Of a DNA stretch of 64,000 nucleotides, positions 27,229-37,369 are shown piece after piece. Location of the stretch: positions 3,782,001 through 3,846,000 of the forward strand of contig NZ_CP154845.1 in NCBI RefSeq assembly GCF_047302285.1, written 5' to 3'. The translations under genes were made by a program, and so were the position numbers. Numbering within the stretch: position 1 is the stretch's first letter; each line of letters starts with the position of its first letter. The notes under the pieces were generated by a model. The model was given only the letters and a program-made list of their open reading frames with translations, made no database searches and was not told the origin of the DNA. Source of the stretch: Robertmurraya sp047302285. GTDB lineage: Bacteria > Bacillota > Bacilli > Bacillales > Cytobacillaceae.

Positions 27229-28536
27229 TTACTTTCTCGTTAATTGATTAAGTTTTTCAATGAATCTTTTTAGGACGTGTACACTTTGCACGCAATCGTT
27301 TAATTCAGACCATTCTAAAGGGTTGTGGCTTACTCCATTAATACTTTTAACAAATAGCATAGCGATATCTGTTTTTTTTCCAATAATCATGGCATCATGT
27401 CCAGCACCACTTGGAATGCGAATCGGGACAATCCCTTGTTCCTTTAAAACTTCTTCCAATAACAGTTGATTTTCTTCCTTAATTGGTACTGGAGGGATAT
27501 CCATCGTTTTCTTATAGGACACTTCCATTTGGTGAATGTTTGCGATACTTTCCGCCTCGTAAATAATATTATTTACGAGCTTATTTCTGGTTTCTTCATA
27601 TATGTCTCGAATATCTACAAATAGTCTTACTTCACCTGGGATAACGTTTACTCCATTTGGAGATATATTCATCTTTCCTATAGTCGCAACAGCTGTATCA
27701 TTAATCGTACCAGGCAGCCTACTTACCGTTGTAATAAACTCGCTTGCCGCCACTAAAGCATCATTCCTATCATTCATCGGTGTGTTACCAGCATGACCAG
27801 CTTTTCCTTTAAATCTAACCTCTAACCAGCAAGGTCCAGCAATACCACTCACAATACCGCATGGCAAACCTGCTCGTTCTAGACGTTTCCCCTGTTCAAT
27901 ATGAACTTCTATAAACAATTCTACATTAGAAAAATCTCGTAGTGATTTCTGATATGAGTCTATGGATAATCCAATTTCGGTTAATACTTCTTCAAATGTA
28001 AGCGAATCAGTAGAAATTAGCTTTTTTAGCTTCTCAATATCGTAATCTCCGACTAACGCTTGGCTGCCAAGCAATCCACCATTAAACCTTGCACCTTCTT
28101 CATCCGAGAAAATTACAACTTCATAGCTTTTTTTAGGATGGTAGCCAGTAGCATTCCATGCTTCTACTATTTCTAAAGAAGCTAATACTCCAAGAGGACC
28201 ATCAAAATGACCTCCGTTTGGCACACTATCCACATGAGATCCTGACATAATTGAAGGTAATGTCGAATCGCTTCCAACTAATCTCCCAATTATGTTACCT
28301 GCTCCATCCTGATAAACATCTAGTCCTGCTTCCTTCATCCACTTGGAAATAAGCTTTTTAGCTGCCAATTCACCCCGTGAAAACCCAGGACGATCTGAAC
28401 CATTTTGATCTGACAAACCTATTTTTGCAATTTCATTAAGGCGATAGGCAAGACGTTTACCGTTCACTCCATGTTGATTATAGCTTTCATCATAGTTTTC
28501 CATTAGCTTTTGAATGATAGGGTCATCACTACTCAT
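27229..28536 (-). CDS. M20 carbamoylase/allantoate-hydrolase family
   Basis: A 435-residue zinc amidohydrolase of the N-carbamoyl-L-amino-acid hydrolase/allantoate amidohydrolase group. Motifs seen are SGSHVDSVPNGGHFDGPLG, SDEEGARF and the late SGAGHDAMIIG. Such enzymes release amino acid, CO2 and ammonia from carbamoyl amino acids. No hydantoinase is nearby. Its ATG overlaps the proline dehydrogenase stop as ATGA. Neighbouring peptidases suggest a role with ureido or acyl-amino acids or peptides, which the sequence does not fix. Confidence 0.88.
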   Translation of the reverse strand: MSSDDPIIQKLMENYDESYNQHGVNGKRLAYRLNEIAKIGLSDQNGSDRPGFSRGELAAKKLISKWMKEAGLDVYQDGAGNIIGRLVGSDSTLPSIMSGSHVDSVPNGGHFDGPLGVLASLEIVEAWNATGYHPKKSYEVVIFSDEEGARFNGGLLGSQALVGDYDIEKLKKLISTDSLTFEEVLTEIGLSIDSYQKSLRDFSNVELFIEVHIEQGKRLERAGLPCGIVSGIAGPCWLEVRFKGKAGHAGNTPMNDRNDALVAASEFITTVSRLPGTINDTAVATIGKMNISPNGVNVIPGEVRLFVDIRDIYEETRNKLVNNIIYEAESIANIHQMEVSYKKTMDIPPVPIKEENQLLLEEVLKEQGIVPIRIPSGAGHDAMIIGKKTDIAMLFVKSINGVSHNPLEWSELNDCVQSVHVLKRFIEKLNQLTRK

Positions 28537-29516
28537 TTAGATACTCCCCTTTTCTTTCTTAACTGATTAAGAACAATTAGCCCACCAGCGACACCAAGCG
28601 TAACCTTCGTTTTTTTATTCAGCACCTTTTTAACTACAAGATTAATATTCTGTGGACGTTCTGCTAGTCTCCTCATAAAATAGCCATACCAATCAGTACC
28701 AAACGGTACATACGTACACACATTATAGCCTTGCCTTACCAGCTCTAGCTGATAATCTTTTCGAAAGCCGTAAAGCATCTGGAATTCATAATTTTCTTTT
28801 GGAATATGATGTTTGTTGGTAAACCTTATAACTTCATTAATAATGCGGTGATCGTGGGTAGCAATTGAAGTAAAAGTACCATGTAATACATGATGCTCAA
28901 TTAGATTTATATAGTTGCGGTCAATAGCCACTTTATCTTGTATGGCAACATTTTCTGTCTCTTTGTATGCACCTTTTACTATGCGCATTCTTGTATTCTT
29001 ATACTGTTCAACATCATCTTCAGCTCTATGTAGATATGCTTGAATGACAGTTCCCACATTATTATATTCTTTCTTAAGTTCATCCAAAATTTCAAAAGTC
29101 GATTGCACGCTAGAGTAATCTTCCATATCCATATTAATGAAGATACTATAGTTGTTTGCTAAACTAGCAATTTCTCTCATGTTTTCTAAGCAAAAATTTT
29201 TGTCAATATCTAAACCAAGTTGTGTCAACTTCACTGAAATATGTGCATTCAATTGATGGATATGAATAGCTTCAAGGACTTCAAGAATCTCATCTTTAAA
29301 AGCAAGAGCTACTTTCTTTTCAGTAACAAATTCACCTAATCGATCAATCGTTACTGCAAGTCCATTTTTGTTCAATATTTTTACATGAGCAATCATTTCA
29401 TCAATCGTTGTGCCGGCTACAACATTCTTCGCTCCCAACGCTAGTCCGTAGTTTTGTGCCATCTGGTTAAGACGTTGGTTTTGAGACAAAGATAGAAAGA
29501 AATTTTTTAATATCAT
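28533..29516 (-). CDS. putB: Proline dehydrogenase
   Basis: A 327-residue single-domain FAD proline dehydrogenase that makes P5C from proline at the membrane quinone pool. Family features are VTIDRLGEFV, INMDMEDY, IQAYLHRAEDDV, VKGAYKE, ATHDHRII and the substrate-binding FMRRLAERPQN near the C-terminus. The C-terminal tail is basic. It lies in the same unit as rocA, separated by two M20 genes, an unusual order because putB and rocA are often adjacent. Confidence 0.93.
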   Translation of the reverse strand: MILKNFFLSLSQNQRLNQMAQNYGLALGAKNVVAGTTIDEMIAHVKILNKNGLAVTIDRLGEFVTEKKVALAFKDEILEVLEAIHIHQLNAHISVKLTQLGLDIDKNFCLENMREIASLANNYSIFINMDMEDYSSVQSTFEILDELKKEYNNVGTVIQAYLHRAEDDVEQYKNTRMRIVKGAYKETENVAIQDKVAIDRNYINLIEHHVLHGTFTSIATHDHRIINEVIRFTNKHHIPKENYEFQMLYGFRKDYQLELVRQGYNVCTYVPFGTDWYGYFMRRLAERPQNINLVVKKVLNKKTKVTLGVAGGLIVLNQLRKKRGVSK

Positions 29517-29758
29517 TTTTCTTCGCTACTTTCTATAATTATTTACGCTGTTATCGCAATAATTGTTGTTTTTTCGTAAATATCCCATTTTTTTCTTTGA
29601 AAAAAATCTGGACATTTACACCTCCATTGGGGTTCAAAAGCTCGCATTCGTTTTGCATGGCACTTTTCGCTAAACTCCTTATGGATTTATTAAATGTAAA
29701 ATTAGATTTTCTTCACCAAATTATCATTCAACAGCAACAATGATTGCGAAAAGAGCCT

Positions 29759-30607
29759 TTATTTGTTGGCATGACCAAGAACTCCATTTGTTGCTGCCAT
29801 GGCAATGATAACGCATCCCCACATATGTTTATACGCCGTTACCATGTCTTCACATGTGAATTTAATACTTGTCGGTGAAATAAGTTCCACTGTAGGAAGA
29901 GTAGATGTCATACTTGCCTGCTGTGGTCCTTTAAATTCGATTTCAAAGGTTGTTTCCAAATTTTTTGTATCAAGTGGTTTAAACGATGAAATATTTTGAA
30001 CGGCTTTACTTACCTCTTCCTCAATTCGTTCATTAACTAGTTTAGGATGAATTAGCTCAGCAGCTAGTCGATCCCTAGCAATTTTTGTCACAACACTTTT
30101 TACCTCTGGCAATGATTCTTTTACCTCTGATACATATAAGTCGTCACCACTAATAAATATCGCAGGGACACCAAATGCGCCTGCAACCATAGCATTCATT
30201 TCAGTTTCTCCCACAATTTTCCCGTTAATCTTCATTTCCTTCACACATACACCAGCAAGAGTATGTGATATGACAGCTTTTGACGCACTCTCTCTTCCGT
30301 GATGGCCAATAAAAATGATGCCGTCAAATGTTTCATCAAGCCCCTCTAGTTGGCACATTACTCGATTATTACCTGAAACTAGCCTAGCACGAGGGTCTAA
30401 TTCTTCGATTATGATGTTTGACATATTACCATGGCCATCTGCCACAACCACTTCTGATGCTCCAGCATTAAAAGCACCACGAACAGCTCCACTGACTTCA
30501 TCTGTCATTAACTTCCTAAAACGTTGATATTCCCCATTATTTACAAGTTGTTGTATCGTACTCACTCCAGCTATTCCTTCAATATCAGCCGAAATAAACA
30601 ATTTCAT
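29759..30607 (-). CDS. dppA: M55 D-aminopeptidase DppA
   Basis: A 282-residue zinc D-aminopeptidase of family M55, which releases N-terminal D-Ala or D-amino acids from short peptides. It begins MKLFISADIEGIAGV, with VVADGHGNMSNI, GHHGRES and GVCVKEMKINGKIVGETEMNA. The ATG at 30607 follows GAGGTG. In B. subtilis this protein is encoded with a dipeptide transporter, matching the ABC genes here. It may recycle cell-wall or D-amino peptides. Confidence 0.92.
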   Translation of the reverse strand: MKLFISADIEGIAGVSTIQQLVNNGEYQRFRKLMTDEVSGAVRGAFNAGASEVVVADGHGNMSNIIIEELDPRARLVSGNNRVMCQLEGLDETFDGIIFIGHHGRESASKAVISHTLAGVCVKEMKINGKIVGETEMNAMVAGAFGVPAIFISGDDLYVSEVKESLPEVKSVVTKIARDRLAAELIHPKLVNERIEEEVSKAVQNISSFKPLDTKNLETTFEIEFKGPQQASMTSTLPTVELISPTSIKFTCEDMVTAYKHMWGCVIIAMAATNGVLGHANK

Positions 30608-30691
30608 TCTTATCACCTCAACTATTTTTTGTAAGCAATTAATTCAAATACTCACTAGTTTATTATGAAACATCTAATATAGTTTCTGTTA

Positions 30692-30721
30692 AAGAGCACC
30701 TGAACTTAATCAAGTGCTCTT
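30692..30721 (-). terminator. Hairpin between M24 peptidase and dppA
   Basis: AAGAGCAC (30692-30699) pairs with GTGCTCTT (30714-30721). The T run is short, so it may only attenuate or stabilise message inside the cluster. Confidence 0.5.
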
Positions 30722-30734
30722 CCGAACTGTAATA

Positions 30735-31916
30735 TTAATAGCAGATTAGGGATTGCAAATCTCTAGGATAATAGGTCAGCATTTCTATGCCATCTTCCGT
30801 TACGAGAACCGTATCAGAGTGTCTGAAACCACCTAACCCTTTTACGTAAATTCCTGGTTCCACGGTCACGACCATTCCAGGTTTAATGATAGTATGATCA
30901 CCTAAGTCAAAGAATGGTGCTTCATGACCAAGCAATCCAATGTTGTGCCCTGTATGGTGTCTTGTTAGTTCTGTCAGGTTATTTTCCTTAAAGTATGCTT
31001 GAACATCACTTTCCACATCCGAGTACTTTCTCCCAGGTCTAATAGCCTTAAACGCCACTTCCTGTGCCTCGTACATATGGTTAAAATATTTCTCTTGTTC
31101 CTTGGAGTATTCTTCGACAAACATGACTCGCTCTAGCTCACTTGTATATCCGAAGACACTAGAGGCAGCGCCCGTTACAAGCGTATCCCCTTTTTTCAAG
31201 ACGATATTTTGCGTAACCGCATGCGGGAAAGCTGATTCTGGACCTACCTGACCGCGAAAAACAGCGTATGCTGTGCTGCCATGTGGTTTATAATCTGGTC
31301 CTAACGTATCAATCATTGCCTTTGTTGCCTCAGTGGATGCTTTGCTCGTAATCTCAATTTCACTTAAACCGCTTTTCGTATATTTTTGCAGTAAACGATG
31401 AACTAAATTGCCCCAGCGGCATGATTCTTTAATTAATTCAATTTCATTTGGACTCTTAATATATCTCATTTCTTGGACTACTCCATGTAAAGATATATAT
31501 TGTTTAGCTTCAATTAGTTTATCAATAGAAGGTCCTCGATAACCTTGAGGGGAACCATAGCCTAAGGAGTCATATCCGATTTGTTTATTTTCAAAACCGT
31601 ATTCCTTAAGGAGCTCCTTGAAGTATTCCATCGGGTGCTTAATTCCAGGGTATTCTGGATAGGAATGAACATAATCGACAACACTGTACTCTTCTGCATG
31701 CTCATGCTCTAATGAAGGTACGAATAAATGAACTTTATCTTCAGGATCGATTAGAATCCCAATCGGTCTTTCAGTAGGGTGAAAATGAAAGCCTGTTAAA
31801 TAGAAGATGTCTGTGACGGAAAAAAGAACCGTCGCTTCACAACCTTTTTCCTTGTAAGTCTTGATGAACTTCTGCTGTCTTTCTTTAAATTCATACTTAG
31901 GAATGGATAAGAGCAT
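30735..31916 (-). CDS. M24 Xaa-Pro peptidase
   Basis: A 393-residue metallopeptidase of family M24 (Xaa-Pro dipeptidase or aminopeptidase). The N-terminal creatinase-like domain (to about 140) is followed by a pita-bread catalytic domain with RHHTGHNIGLLGHEAP and VTVEPGIY. One usual metal Asp pair appears altered: the region reads GDTLVTGAASSVFGYTSEL, where many members have Asp. This could change metal binding or indicate a non-peptidase relative. It overlaps dppF-like by 20 bp, so translation is coupled. Confidence 0.85.
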   Translation of the reverse strand: MLLSIPKYEFKERQQKFIKTYKEKGCEATVLFSVTDIFYLTGFHFHPTERPIGILIDPEDKVHLFVPSLEHEHAEEYSVVDYVHSYPEYPGIKHPMEYFKELLKEYGFENKQIGYDSLGYGSPQGYRGPSIDKLIEAKQYISLHGVVQEMRYIKSPNEIELIKESCRWGNLVHRLLQKYTKSGLSEIEITSKASTEATKAMIDTLGPDYKPHGSTAYAVFRGQVGPESAFPHAVTQNIVLKKGDTLVTGAASSVFGYTSELERVMFVEEYSKEQEKYFNHMYEAQEVAFKAIRPGRKYSDVESDVQAYFKENNLTELTRHHTGHNIGLLGHEAPFFDLGDHTIIKPGMVVTVEPGIYVKGLGGFRHSDTVLVTEDGIEMLTYYPRDLQSLICY

Positions 31917-32904
31917 TTGTTGTTTCCTCCTTGTTTTCTATATATAAATGGCAGCTTGTTACATGGCCATCAGCCACTTCTGTTAGGGTCGGAACTTGCG
32001 ACTTACACTTTTCCATTGCAAAAGGGCATCTTGTATGGAACGTACACCCAGAGGGTGGATTAGCAGGGTTCGGAACATCCCCTGATAGCACAATTCGGTC
32101 CTTGACTTCTTTTGGGTGAGAAACAGGAACAGCTGAAATTAAAGCCTGTGTATAAGGATGCATCGGATTTCTAAATAACTCCTCTGTATTTGCCAGTTCC
32201 ACGATTTTCCCAAGATACATTACAGCAACTCTGTCCGTCATGTGTTCTACGACACTTAAATCGTGCGAAATAAATAAATAGGTTAACCCAAATTCCCTTT
32301 GAAGCTCTAGCATTAAATTAATTACTTGGGACTGAACGGAAACATCTAAGGCAGACACAGGTTCGTCCGCCACAATAAAGTCAGGATTCAATATAACAGC
32401 TCTGGCTATTCCAATACGCTGGCGTTGTCCTCCTGAAAACTCGTTAGGGTGTCTATCTAGATGTGCCTCAGAGAGACCCACTATTTCTAATATTTCAATT
32501 ATTTTTTTCAAACGTTCATCAGGACTATATTTTTTATGGACTCGTAATGGCTCCATTAAGATTTGCCTAATTGTCATCTTTGGATTTAAGGAGGCATATG
32601 GATCCTGAAATACCATTTGTATTTCTCTTCTTAATGACCTCATCTTTTCATAGGGTAAGGACATGATGTCCTTACCTTTATAACGAACTTCACCGGATGT
32701 TGCCTCAGTTAATCTTAAAAGAGTCCTTCCTGTAGTAGATTTTCCACATCCAGACTCACCTACTAGTGCGAAGGTTTCCCCTTTTTTTATGGTAAAACTA
32801 ATATCATCTACTGCCTTAACTACCAAATTTGGTTTAAATAGTCCACGAGAAACTTCGTAGTATTTTTTTAGGTTTTTCACTTCAAGTAGAGTCGTTTCTG
32901 TCAT
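31897..32904 (-). CDS. Oligopeptide ABC ATPase, DppF/OppF type
   Basis: A 335-residue ABC ATPase energising peptide import. Walker A is GESGCGKST, signature FSGGQRQRIG, Walker B FIVADEP, switch His in FISHDLSVV. The C-terminal peptide-transporter extension contains GCTFHTRCPFAMEKC. It starts four bases inside the DppD-like gene end, pairing with it as the second ATPase. Confidence 0.95.
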   Translation of the reverse strand: MTETTLLEVKNLKKYYEVSRGLFKPNLVVKAVDDISFTIKKGETFALVGESGCGKSTTGRTLLRLTEATSGEVRYKGKDIMSLPYEKMRSLRREIQMVFQDPYASLNPKMTIRQILMEPLRVHKKYSPDERLKKIIEILEIVGLSEAHLDRHPNEFSGGQRQRIGIARAVILNPDFIVADEPVSALDVSVQSQVINLMLELQREFGLTYLFISHDLSVVEHMTDRVAVMYLGKIVELANTEELFRNPMHPYTQALISAVPVSHPKEVKDRIVLSGDVPNPANPPSGCTFHTRCPFAMEKCKSQVPTLTEVADGHVTSCHLYIENKEETTNALIHS

Positions 32905-33890
32905 TGGATAATCACCTGCCTTTCAGACTCTTGTAACCAGCATTTACTCAAATGATCTCCTTTTGTAAAAGCTGGCGGCGCTTCCTCAGTACATTTTTGT
33001 AACGCATATGGACAACGATTAGCAAAGGAGCAACCTTTTCCAATTTCCTCTGGACGTGGTACTTGTCCTTTTATGGAGTAAAGGGTACTCTTTCTAGCAT
33101 TGTTAGTCGGCAGAGAATCAATAAGACCTTTCGTATAAGGATGCAGAGGGCTATCAAATAATTCGTTGATCTCAGCACCTTCAACAATTTCTCCAGCATA
33201 CATGACGACCACACGATCACACATTTCTGCCACTACACCCAAGTCATGTGTAATAAATAGTAAACTCATATTCTGCTCTTCTTTAATTTTTTTCATAAGC
33301 TCTAGTATTTGTGCTTGGATGGTAACATCTAATGCGGTTGTGGGTTCATCACAAATCAGCAGCTTTGGTTCACATAATAAAGCCAAGGAAATCATGACAC
33401 GCTGTCTCATTCCACCAGATAATTGATGTGGGTATTCATTTATAATCTGTTCTGCTCTTGGGATTCCCACTTGCTTTAACACATTTATTATTGCTTCTCT
33501 TCTATCTTTTTTTGACATTTTTTTATGTTGCTTTAGTGGTTCGCTTAACTGTTCACCAATTGTAAACACAGGGTTAAGAGATGTCATTGGTTCCTGGAAT
33601 ATCATAGACATTTCATTCCCTCGAAGTTTTCTATACTGCCGCTCACTAAGATGTGTAATATCCTGATTGTTAAAATGGATTCTTCCCGAAACAATCTTAC
33701 TTTTTTTCTCCGGTAGAAGTCCCATGACAGCAAGTGAGGTTACACTTTTTCCGCTACCAGACTCGCCAACAATACCTAGGGTTTCCCCTTTTCTTAAAGA
33801 AAAATTCACTCCCCGAATCGGTTGGACAGTCCCTTCCCCTGTATTAAACTGGATTCCCAGGTCTTTGATTTCAAGAAGTATTTCAGACAT
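32901..33890 (-). CDS. Oligopeptide ABC ATPase, DppD/OppD type
   Basis: A 329-residue ABC ATPase. Walker A is GESGSGKSV, signature LSGGMRQRV, Walker B LLICDEP, switch His FITHDLGVV, and the C-terminal extension CSFANRCPYALQKC. It sits directly after the permease genes and before its DppF partner. Confidence 0.95.
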   Translation of the reverse strand: MSEILLEIKDLGIQFNTGEGTVQPIRGVNFSLRKGETLGIVGESGSGKSVTSLAVMGLLPEKKSKIVSGRIHFNNQDITHLSERQYRKLRGNEMSMIFQEPMTSLNPVFTIGEQLSEPLKQHKKMSKKDRREAIINVLKQVGIPRAEQIINEYPHQLSGGMRQRVMISLALLCEPKLLICDEPTTALDVTIQAQILELMKKIKEEQNMSLLFITHDLGVVAEMCDRVVVMYAGEIVEGAEINELFDSPLHPYTKGLIDSLPTNNARKSTLYSIKGQVPRPEEIGKGCSFANRCPYALQKCTEEAPPAFTKGDHLSKCWLQESERQVIIQ

Positions 33891-33905
33891 CTTTTTCCCC
33901 TCCGA

Positions 33906-34808
33906 TCATTCACCTTTAAGTTCTGGGTCGAGTGTATCTCTCAGCCAGTCACCGAACAGATTGACTCCTAGTGTTGTTAAGATAATAGCAATACCAGGGA
34001 AAGTAATTAGCCACCATGAACTAAAAATATAATCCTTCCCTTCATCTAACATGTTCCCCCAAGCCGGTGTCGGTGGCTGAACTCCAAAACCTAAGAAACT
34101 TACTGAAGCCTCAGCGATAATATAGGTTCCAATTTGTAAAGAGGCCAAAATGATAATTGGAGTAAATATATTGGGTAAGATATGTTTAACCAATATCTCC
34201 AGCTTAGGTACTCCTGTTGCAATAGCAGCAGTGATAAATTCCTTTTCTCTTAAAGCTAATACTTCACTTCGAATCACCCTTGCGAAAATGACCCACCCTG
34301 CTAACGCTAAGGAGATAACGATATTTGTAAGTCCCGCACCCAAAACCGCATTAATAACCAGTACTAACAATATGAATGGGAAGCTTAATTGTACGTCAAC
34401 AATTCTCATGAGAACTACATCAATCCAGCCCCTAAAATAGCCAGCAATTAAACCAATAACTGTACCAATAATCCCCGCTAATAATGCCGTTGATACACCG
34501 ATGATAACAGAGACTCTTGTCCCTACAATTATGCGCGATAATATATCTCTACCTAACTGATCCGTACCTAATATATGACCATCAGTCAAAGGAGGTAGTA
34601 ATTTATCTCTAAATTGAGCATCCATCGGATTATAAGGAGCAATCCACTCCCCAAAAAAACTTAGCAATACTACGAGGATAATCAGACAGAAACCGAGCAT
34701 CCCTGTCCAACTCCTTGTAAGCTTTCGGAACATATCTCTTGCCTTTGATTTTTTCGTATAATTCATCTCTATTTGATTATTATTTTTTGTAATAGTACTC
34801 GTTTCCAC
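33906..34808 (-). CDS. Oligopeptide ABC permease, DppC type
   Basis: A 300-residue inner-membrane permease with about six helices. The N-terminal OppC-type region (LTRSWTGMLGFCLIILVVLL) is followed by the LGTDQLGRDILSRII motif and the EAA loop around GVPKLEILVKHILPNI. It forms the channel with the DppB-type protein, whose gene is eight bases upstream. Confidence 0.95.
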   Translation of the reverse strand: METSTITKNNNQIEMNYTKKSKARDMFRKLTRSWTGMLGFCLIILVVLLSFFGEWIAPYNPMDAQFRDKLLPPLTDGHILGTDQLGRDILSRIIVGTRVSVIIGVSTALLAGIIGTVIGLIAGYFRGWIDVVLMRIVDVQLSFPFILLVLVINAVLGAGLTNIVISLALAGWVIFARVIRSEVLALREKEFITAAIATGVPKLEILVKHILPNIFTPIIILASLQIGTYIIAEASVSFLGFGVQPPTPAWGNMLDEGKDYIFSSWWLITFPGIAIILTTLGVNLFGDWLRDTLDPELKGE

Positions 34809-34816
34809 ATCCTCAC

Positions 34817-35734
34817 CTACTTCACTCGAATTTGAGGGTTAACATACGCATATAAAATGTCAGCAATAAAATTAATGACGGCATAAATAATGGCAATAAT
34901 AAAGACTCCTGCCAATACAATTGGAAAGTCACGATTCATTAATGACTGGTACAGCAATCTTCCTACACCAGGCCATGAAAAGACTGCCTCAGTTATTACT
35001 GCTCCTCCTAGTAAGACCCCAAGATCAAGCGCAATTAACGTGATAATTGGAATTAACGAGTTTTTTAGAGCGTATTTCATGATTAAACTTGATGTGGGTG
35101 CACCAGCTGCTTTAGAGGTTCGGATATAGTCCTTACTCAATACATCCAGCATTGCTGACCTTGTAAAACGGACGAATCGTGAAATACTGTATAGTGCTAA
35201 TGTAATGACCGGAAGGACCATATGTGCAACAGAGCCACCTCCACTCGAAGGTAACATTTTTAGCTGAGCAGCAAAGATAAAAATCAAAATCAAACCAAAC
35301 CAGAAGTTCGGAATAGCCTGGCCGATGACAGTAATACCCACACTTGCTCTATCAAAAAGTGTATTTCGTTTATATGCGGAAAGTACACCTAAAGGAATAG
35401 CTATAAACAATGAAAGAATCAATGCTGAAAGAGCTAACTGGAAAGTTGCAGGCATTCTTTGTAAAACAAGCTCAAGTGCATCTTCACCACTTCTTAATGA
35501 CTCTCCAAAATCACCTTGAACTGCGCTAAACATAAACTCTCCATATTGGACATACAACGGTCGATTAAACCCTAGTAAATCACGGTATTCTTCAATCTGC
35601 TCCTTAGGTGCATCAGGAGGTAAGAAAAGAGTTGTTGGATCTCCAGATAGGCGTATCAAGAAGAAAACAACTGTAAGGGCGAGAAAAACCACTAGAATAA
35701 CTTGCAGTATCCTCTTTACTATAAAATCTAACAT
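34817..35734 (-). CDS. Oligopeptide ABC permease, DppB type
   Basis: A 305-residue permease with about six helices. The first is at residues 9-29 (LQVILVVFLALTVVFFLI). The EAA loop is GAPTSSLIMKYALKNSLIPI, followed by VLLGGAVITEAVFSWPGVGRLL. It is the first transporter gene after the binding protein. Confidence 0.95.
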   Translation of the reverse strand: MLDFIVKRILQVILVVFLALTVVFFLIRLSGDPTTLFLPPDAPKEQIEEYRDLLGFNRPLYVQYGEFMFSAVQGDFGESLRSGEDALELVLQRMPATFQLALSALILSLFIAIPLGVLSAYKRNTLFDRASVGITVIGQAIPNFWFGLILIFIFAAQLKMLPSSGGGSVAHMVLPVITLALYSISRFVRFTRSAMLDVLSKDYIRTSKAAGAPTSSLIMKYALKNSLIPIITLIALDLGVLLGGAVITEAVFSWPGVGRLLYQSLMNRDFPIVLAGVFIIAIIYAVINFIADILYAYVNPQIRVK

Positions 35735-35763
35735 ATGCTATCCTCCCTTATGCCTTGAATAAA

Positions 35764-35789
35764 AGAAGAGAGGTGAAGACCTCTCTTCT
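35764..35789 (-). terminator. Perfect hairpin after the binding-protein gene
   Basis: AGAAGAGAGGT (35764-35774) and ACCTCTCTTCT (35779-35789) are perfectly complementary, and a T-rich stretch follows on the minus strand. In ABC operons such hairpins favour expression of the binding protein over the permeases. This could be a partial terminator or a stability element. Confidence 0.65.
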
Positions 35790-35815
35790 CTGATTATATC
35801 TTGAAATCTATCAAT

Positions 35816-37369
35816 CTATTTCCAAGACATTTCAAATGCATTTATCTTCTCGTCTACACGAGGTGAGAATTTCAAAGAACTACTAATAGCGTAAAGGTCC
35901 GCCTGTTGCCATAAAGGAACCCATGCTGCTTGATCGACTAAATCCTGCTGGATTTCTGCATAACCCTTTTTTCGTTCATCTTGGTCAAACTGTTGGTTAG
36001 TTTTCATGATTTTCTCTTCAATTTCCTCATGATAGAAACTGCTATATGGAGCCTCTTTCGTGAAAAGATTTTCAATAGTTGACTGCCCATCAAAAGCAGG
36101 GCCCCATCCTAGAATAAACATATCTCCAGTATCTCTCTTTTGAATCTTCTCTAAATGATTACCCCATTCGTTCACTCGAACATTTACAGTTATACCTATC
36201 TTTTGTAACTGTGAAGCAATGGCTTGAGCTACATGAGAATCCATTGGATAACGACTACTTGGTGTATCAAGTGTTAACGTTATTTGTTCTGGACTATATC
36301 CCGCTTCTTTAATCAACTGAACCGCAAGTTCTGGATCATACCCGTAGTCTTTAGTTTCAGTATAATCTGAATTTATTTGAGAAAGTGGACCAGTAATTCT
36401 TGTACCATAGCCATTTAGAACTGTTTCAAGTAGTTCATCTGCATCGATCGCATAGTTAATTGCTTGTCTTACCTTAACATCTTTTAATGGACCATCAACT
36501 AAATTTGAGAGTGCTAAATAATTTATACGGGAAGAAGATACTTCACCTATTTCACTCTTATCAAATTGCGCAACGGAGTCAACTGGAATATTCTTAAATA
36601 AATGAATTTCTCCACTCATAAATGCAGACATTCTAGCGCTAAATTCTGGAATAATTCTAAACTCTACTTCTTCAATCTCAGGCTTTCCTTGCCAATAACC
36701 ATCAAAGGCTTTTAGCTTCAAATGATTATCTCTTGACCATTCAACAACTGTATAAGCTCCTGTACCAATAGGTTCACGCGATGCTTGATCAAGTCCTACT
36801 TCTTCTACATAACCAGGTTCTATAATTAATAAATCTTCTGCAATACGTTGAATCATACTAGGGAAAGGTACCGCTGTACGGATTTCAACTTCATAATCTG
36901 AGAGGACAACAACTTCTTCAACATTTGCCCATCTTGAACGGTAAAACGATCCATTCTCTTCATTTAAGATATAATCAATGCTGTACTTTACGGAATTTGC
37001 ATTAAAATCTGCACCATTATGGAATTTTATTCCTTCTTTCAACTTTAAATACCATGTCTTTTCGTCAACATTTTTCCATTCTTCTGCCAGTACAGGAACG
37101 AAATCACCTGATTCTCCAGAACGGTCAATAAGTGGGTCATAAATATTTCGAATTAATGTATCTGTCGTATAATTTACATCATGGTTGGCAATTAAAGTAA
37201 TTGCATCTGCCTCAAATCCAATGATAAGCGGGCCTTTTGCATCCCCATCATCAGAGCTAGGAAATGATGAGTTACCTGAGTTTTCATCTACATTCGTTCC
37301 TTCTGTACATGCTGCTAAAAACATTACAAGTACTAAAAGAAATGCAAAAATCACATTTTTTTTAAACAT
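35816..37369 (-). CDS. Peptide-binding lipoprotein
   Basis: A 517-residue family-5 extracellular solute-binding protein that captures peptides for the DppBCDF-type importer. It is a lipoprotein: the signal helix at 6-19 ends with lipobox LAAC, the Cys at about 21. Typical segments are WKNVDEKTWYLKLKEGIKFHNG, VRQAINYAID and WVPLWQQADLYAIS. Its start overlaps the marR end by eight bases. Confidence 0.93.
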   Translation of the reverse strand: MFKKNVIFAFLLVLVMFLAACTEGTNVDENSGNSSFPSSDDGDAKGPLIIGFEADAITLIANHDVNYTTDTLIRNIYDPLIDRSGESGDFVPVLAEEWKNVDEKTWYLKLKEGIKFHNGADFNANSVKYSIDYILNEENGSFYRSRWANVEEVVVLSDYEVEIRTAVPFPSMIQRIAEDLLIIEPGYVEEVGLDQASREPIGTGAYTVVEWSRDNHLKLKAFDGYWQGKPEIEEVEFRIIPEFSARMSAFMSGEIHLFKNIPVDSVAQFDKSEIGEVSSSRINYLALSNLVDGPLKDVKVRQAINYAIDADELLETVLNGYGTRITGPLSQINSDYTETKDYGYDPELAVQLIKEAGYSPEQITLTLDTPSSRYPMDSHVAQAIASQLQKIGITVNVRVNEWGNHLEKIQKRDTGDMFILGWGPAFDGQSTIENLFTKEAPYSSFYHEEIEEKIMKTNQQFDQDERKKGYAEIQQDLVDQAAWVPLWQQADLYAISSSLKFSPRVDEKINAFEMSWK

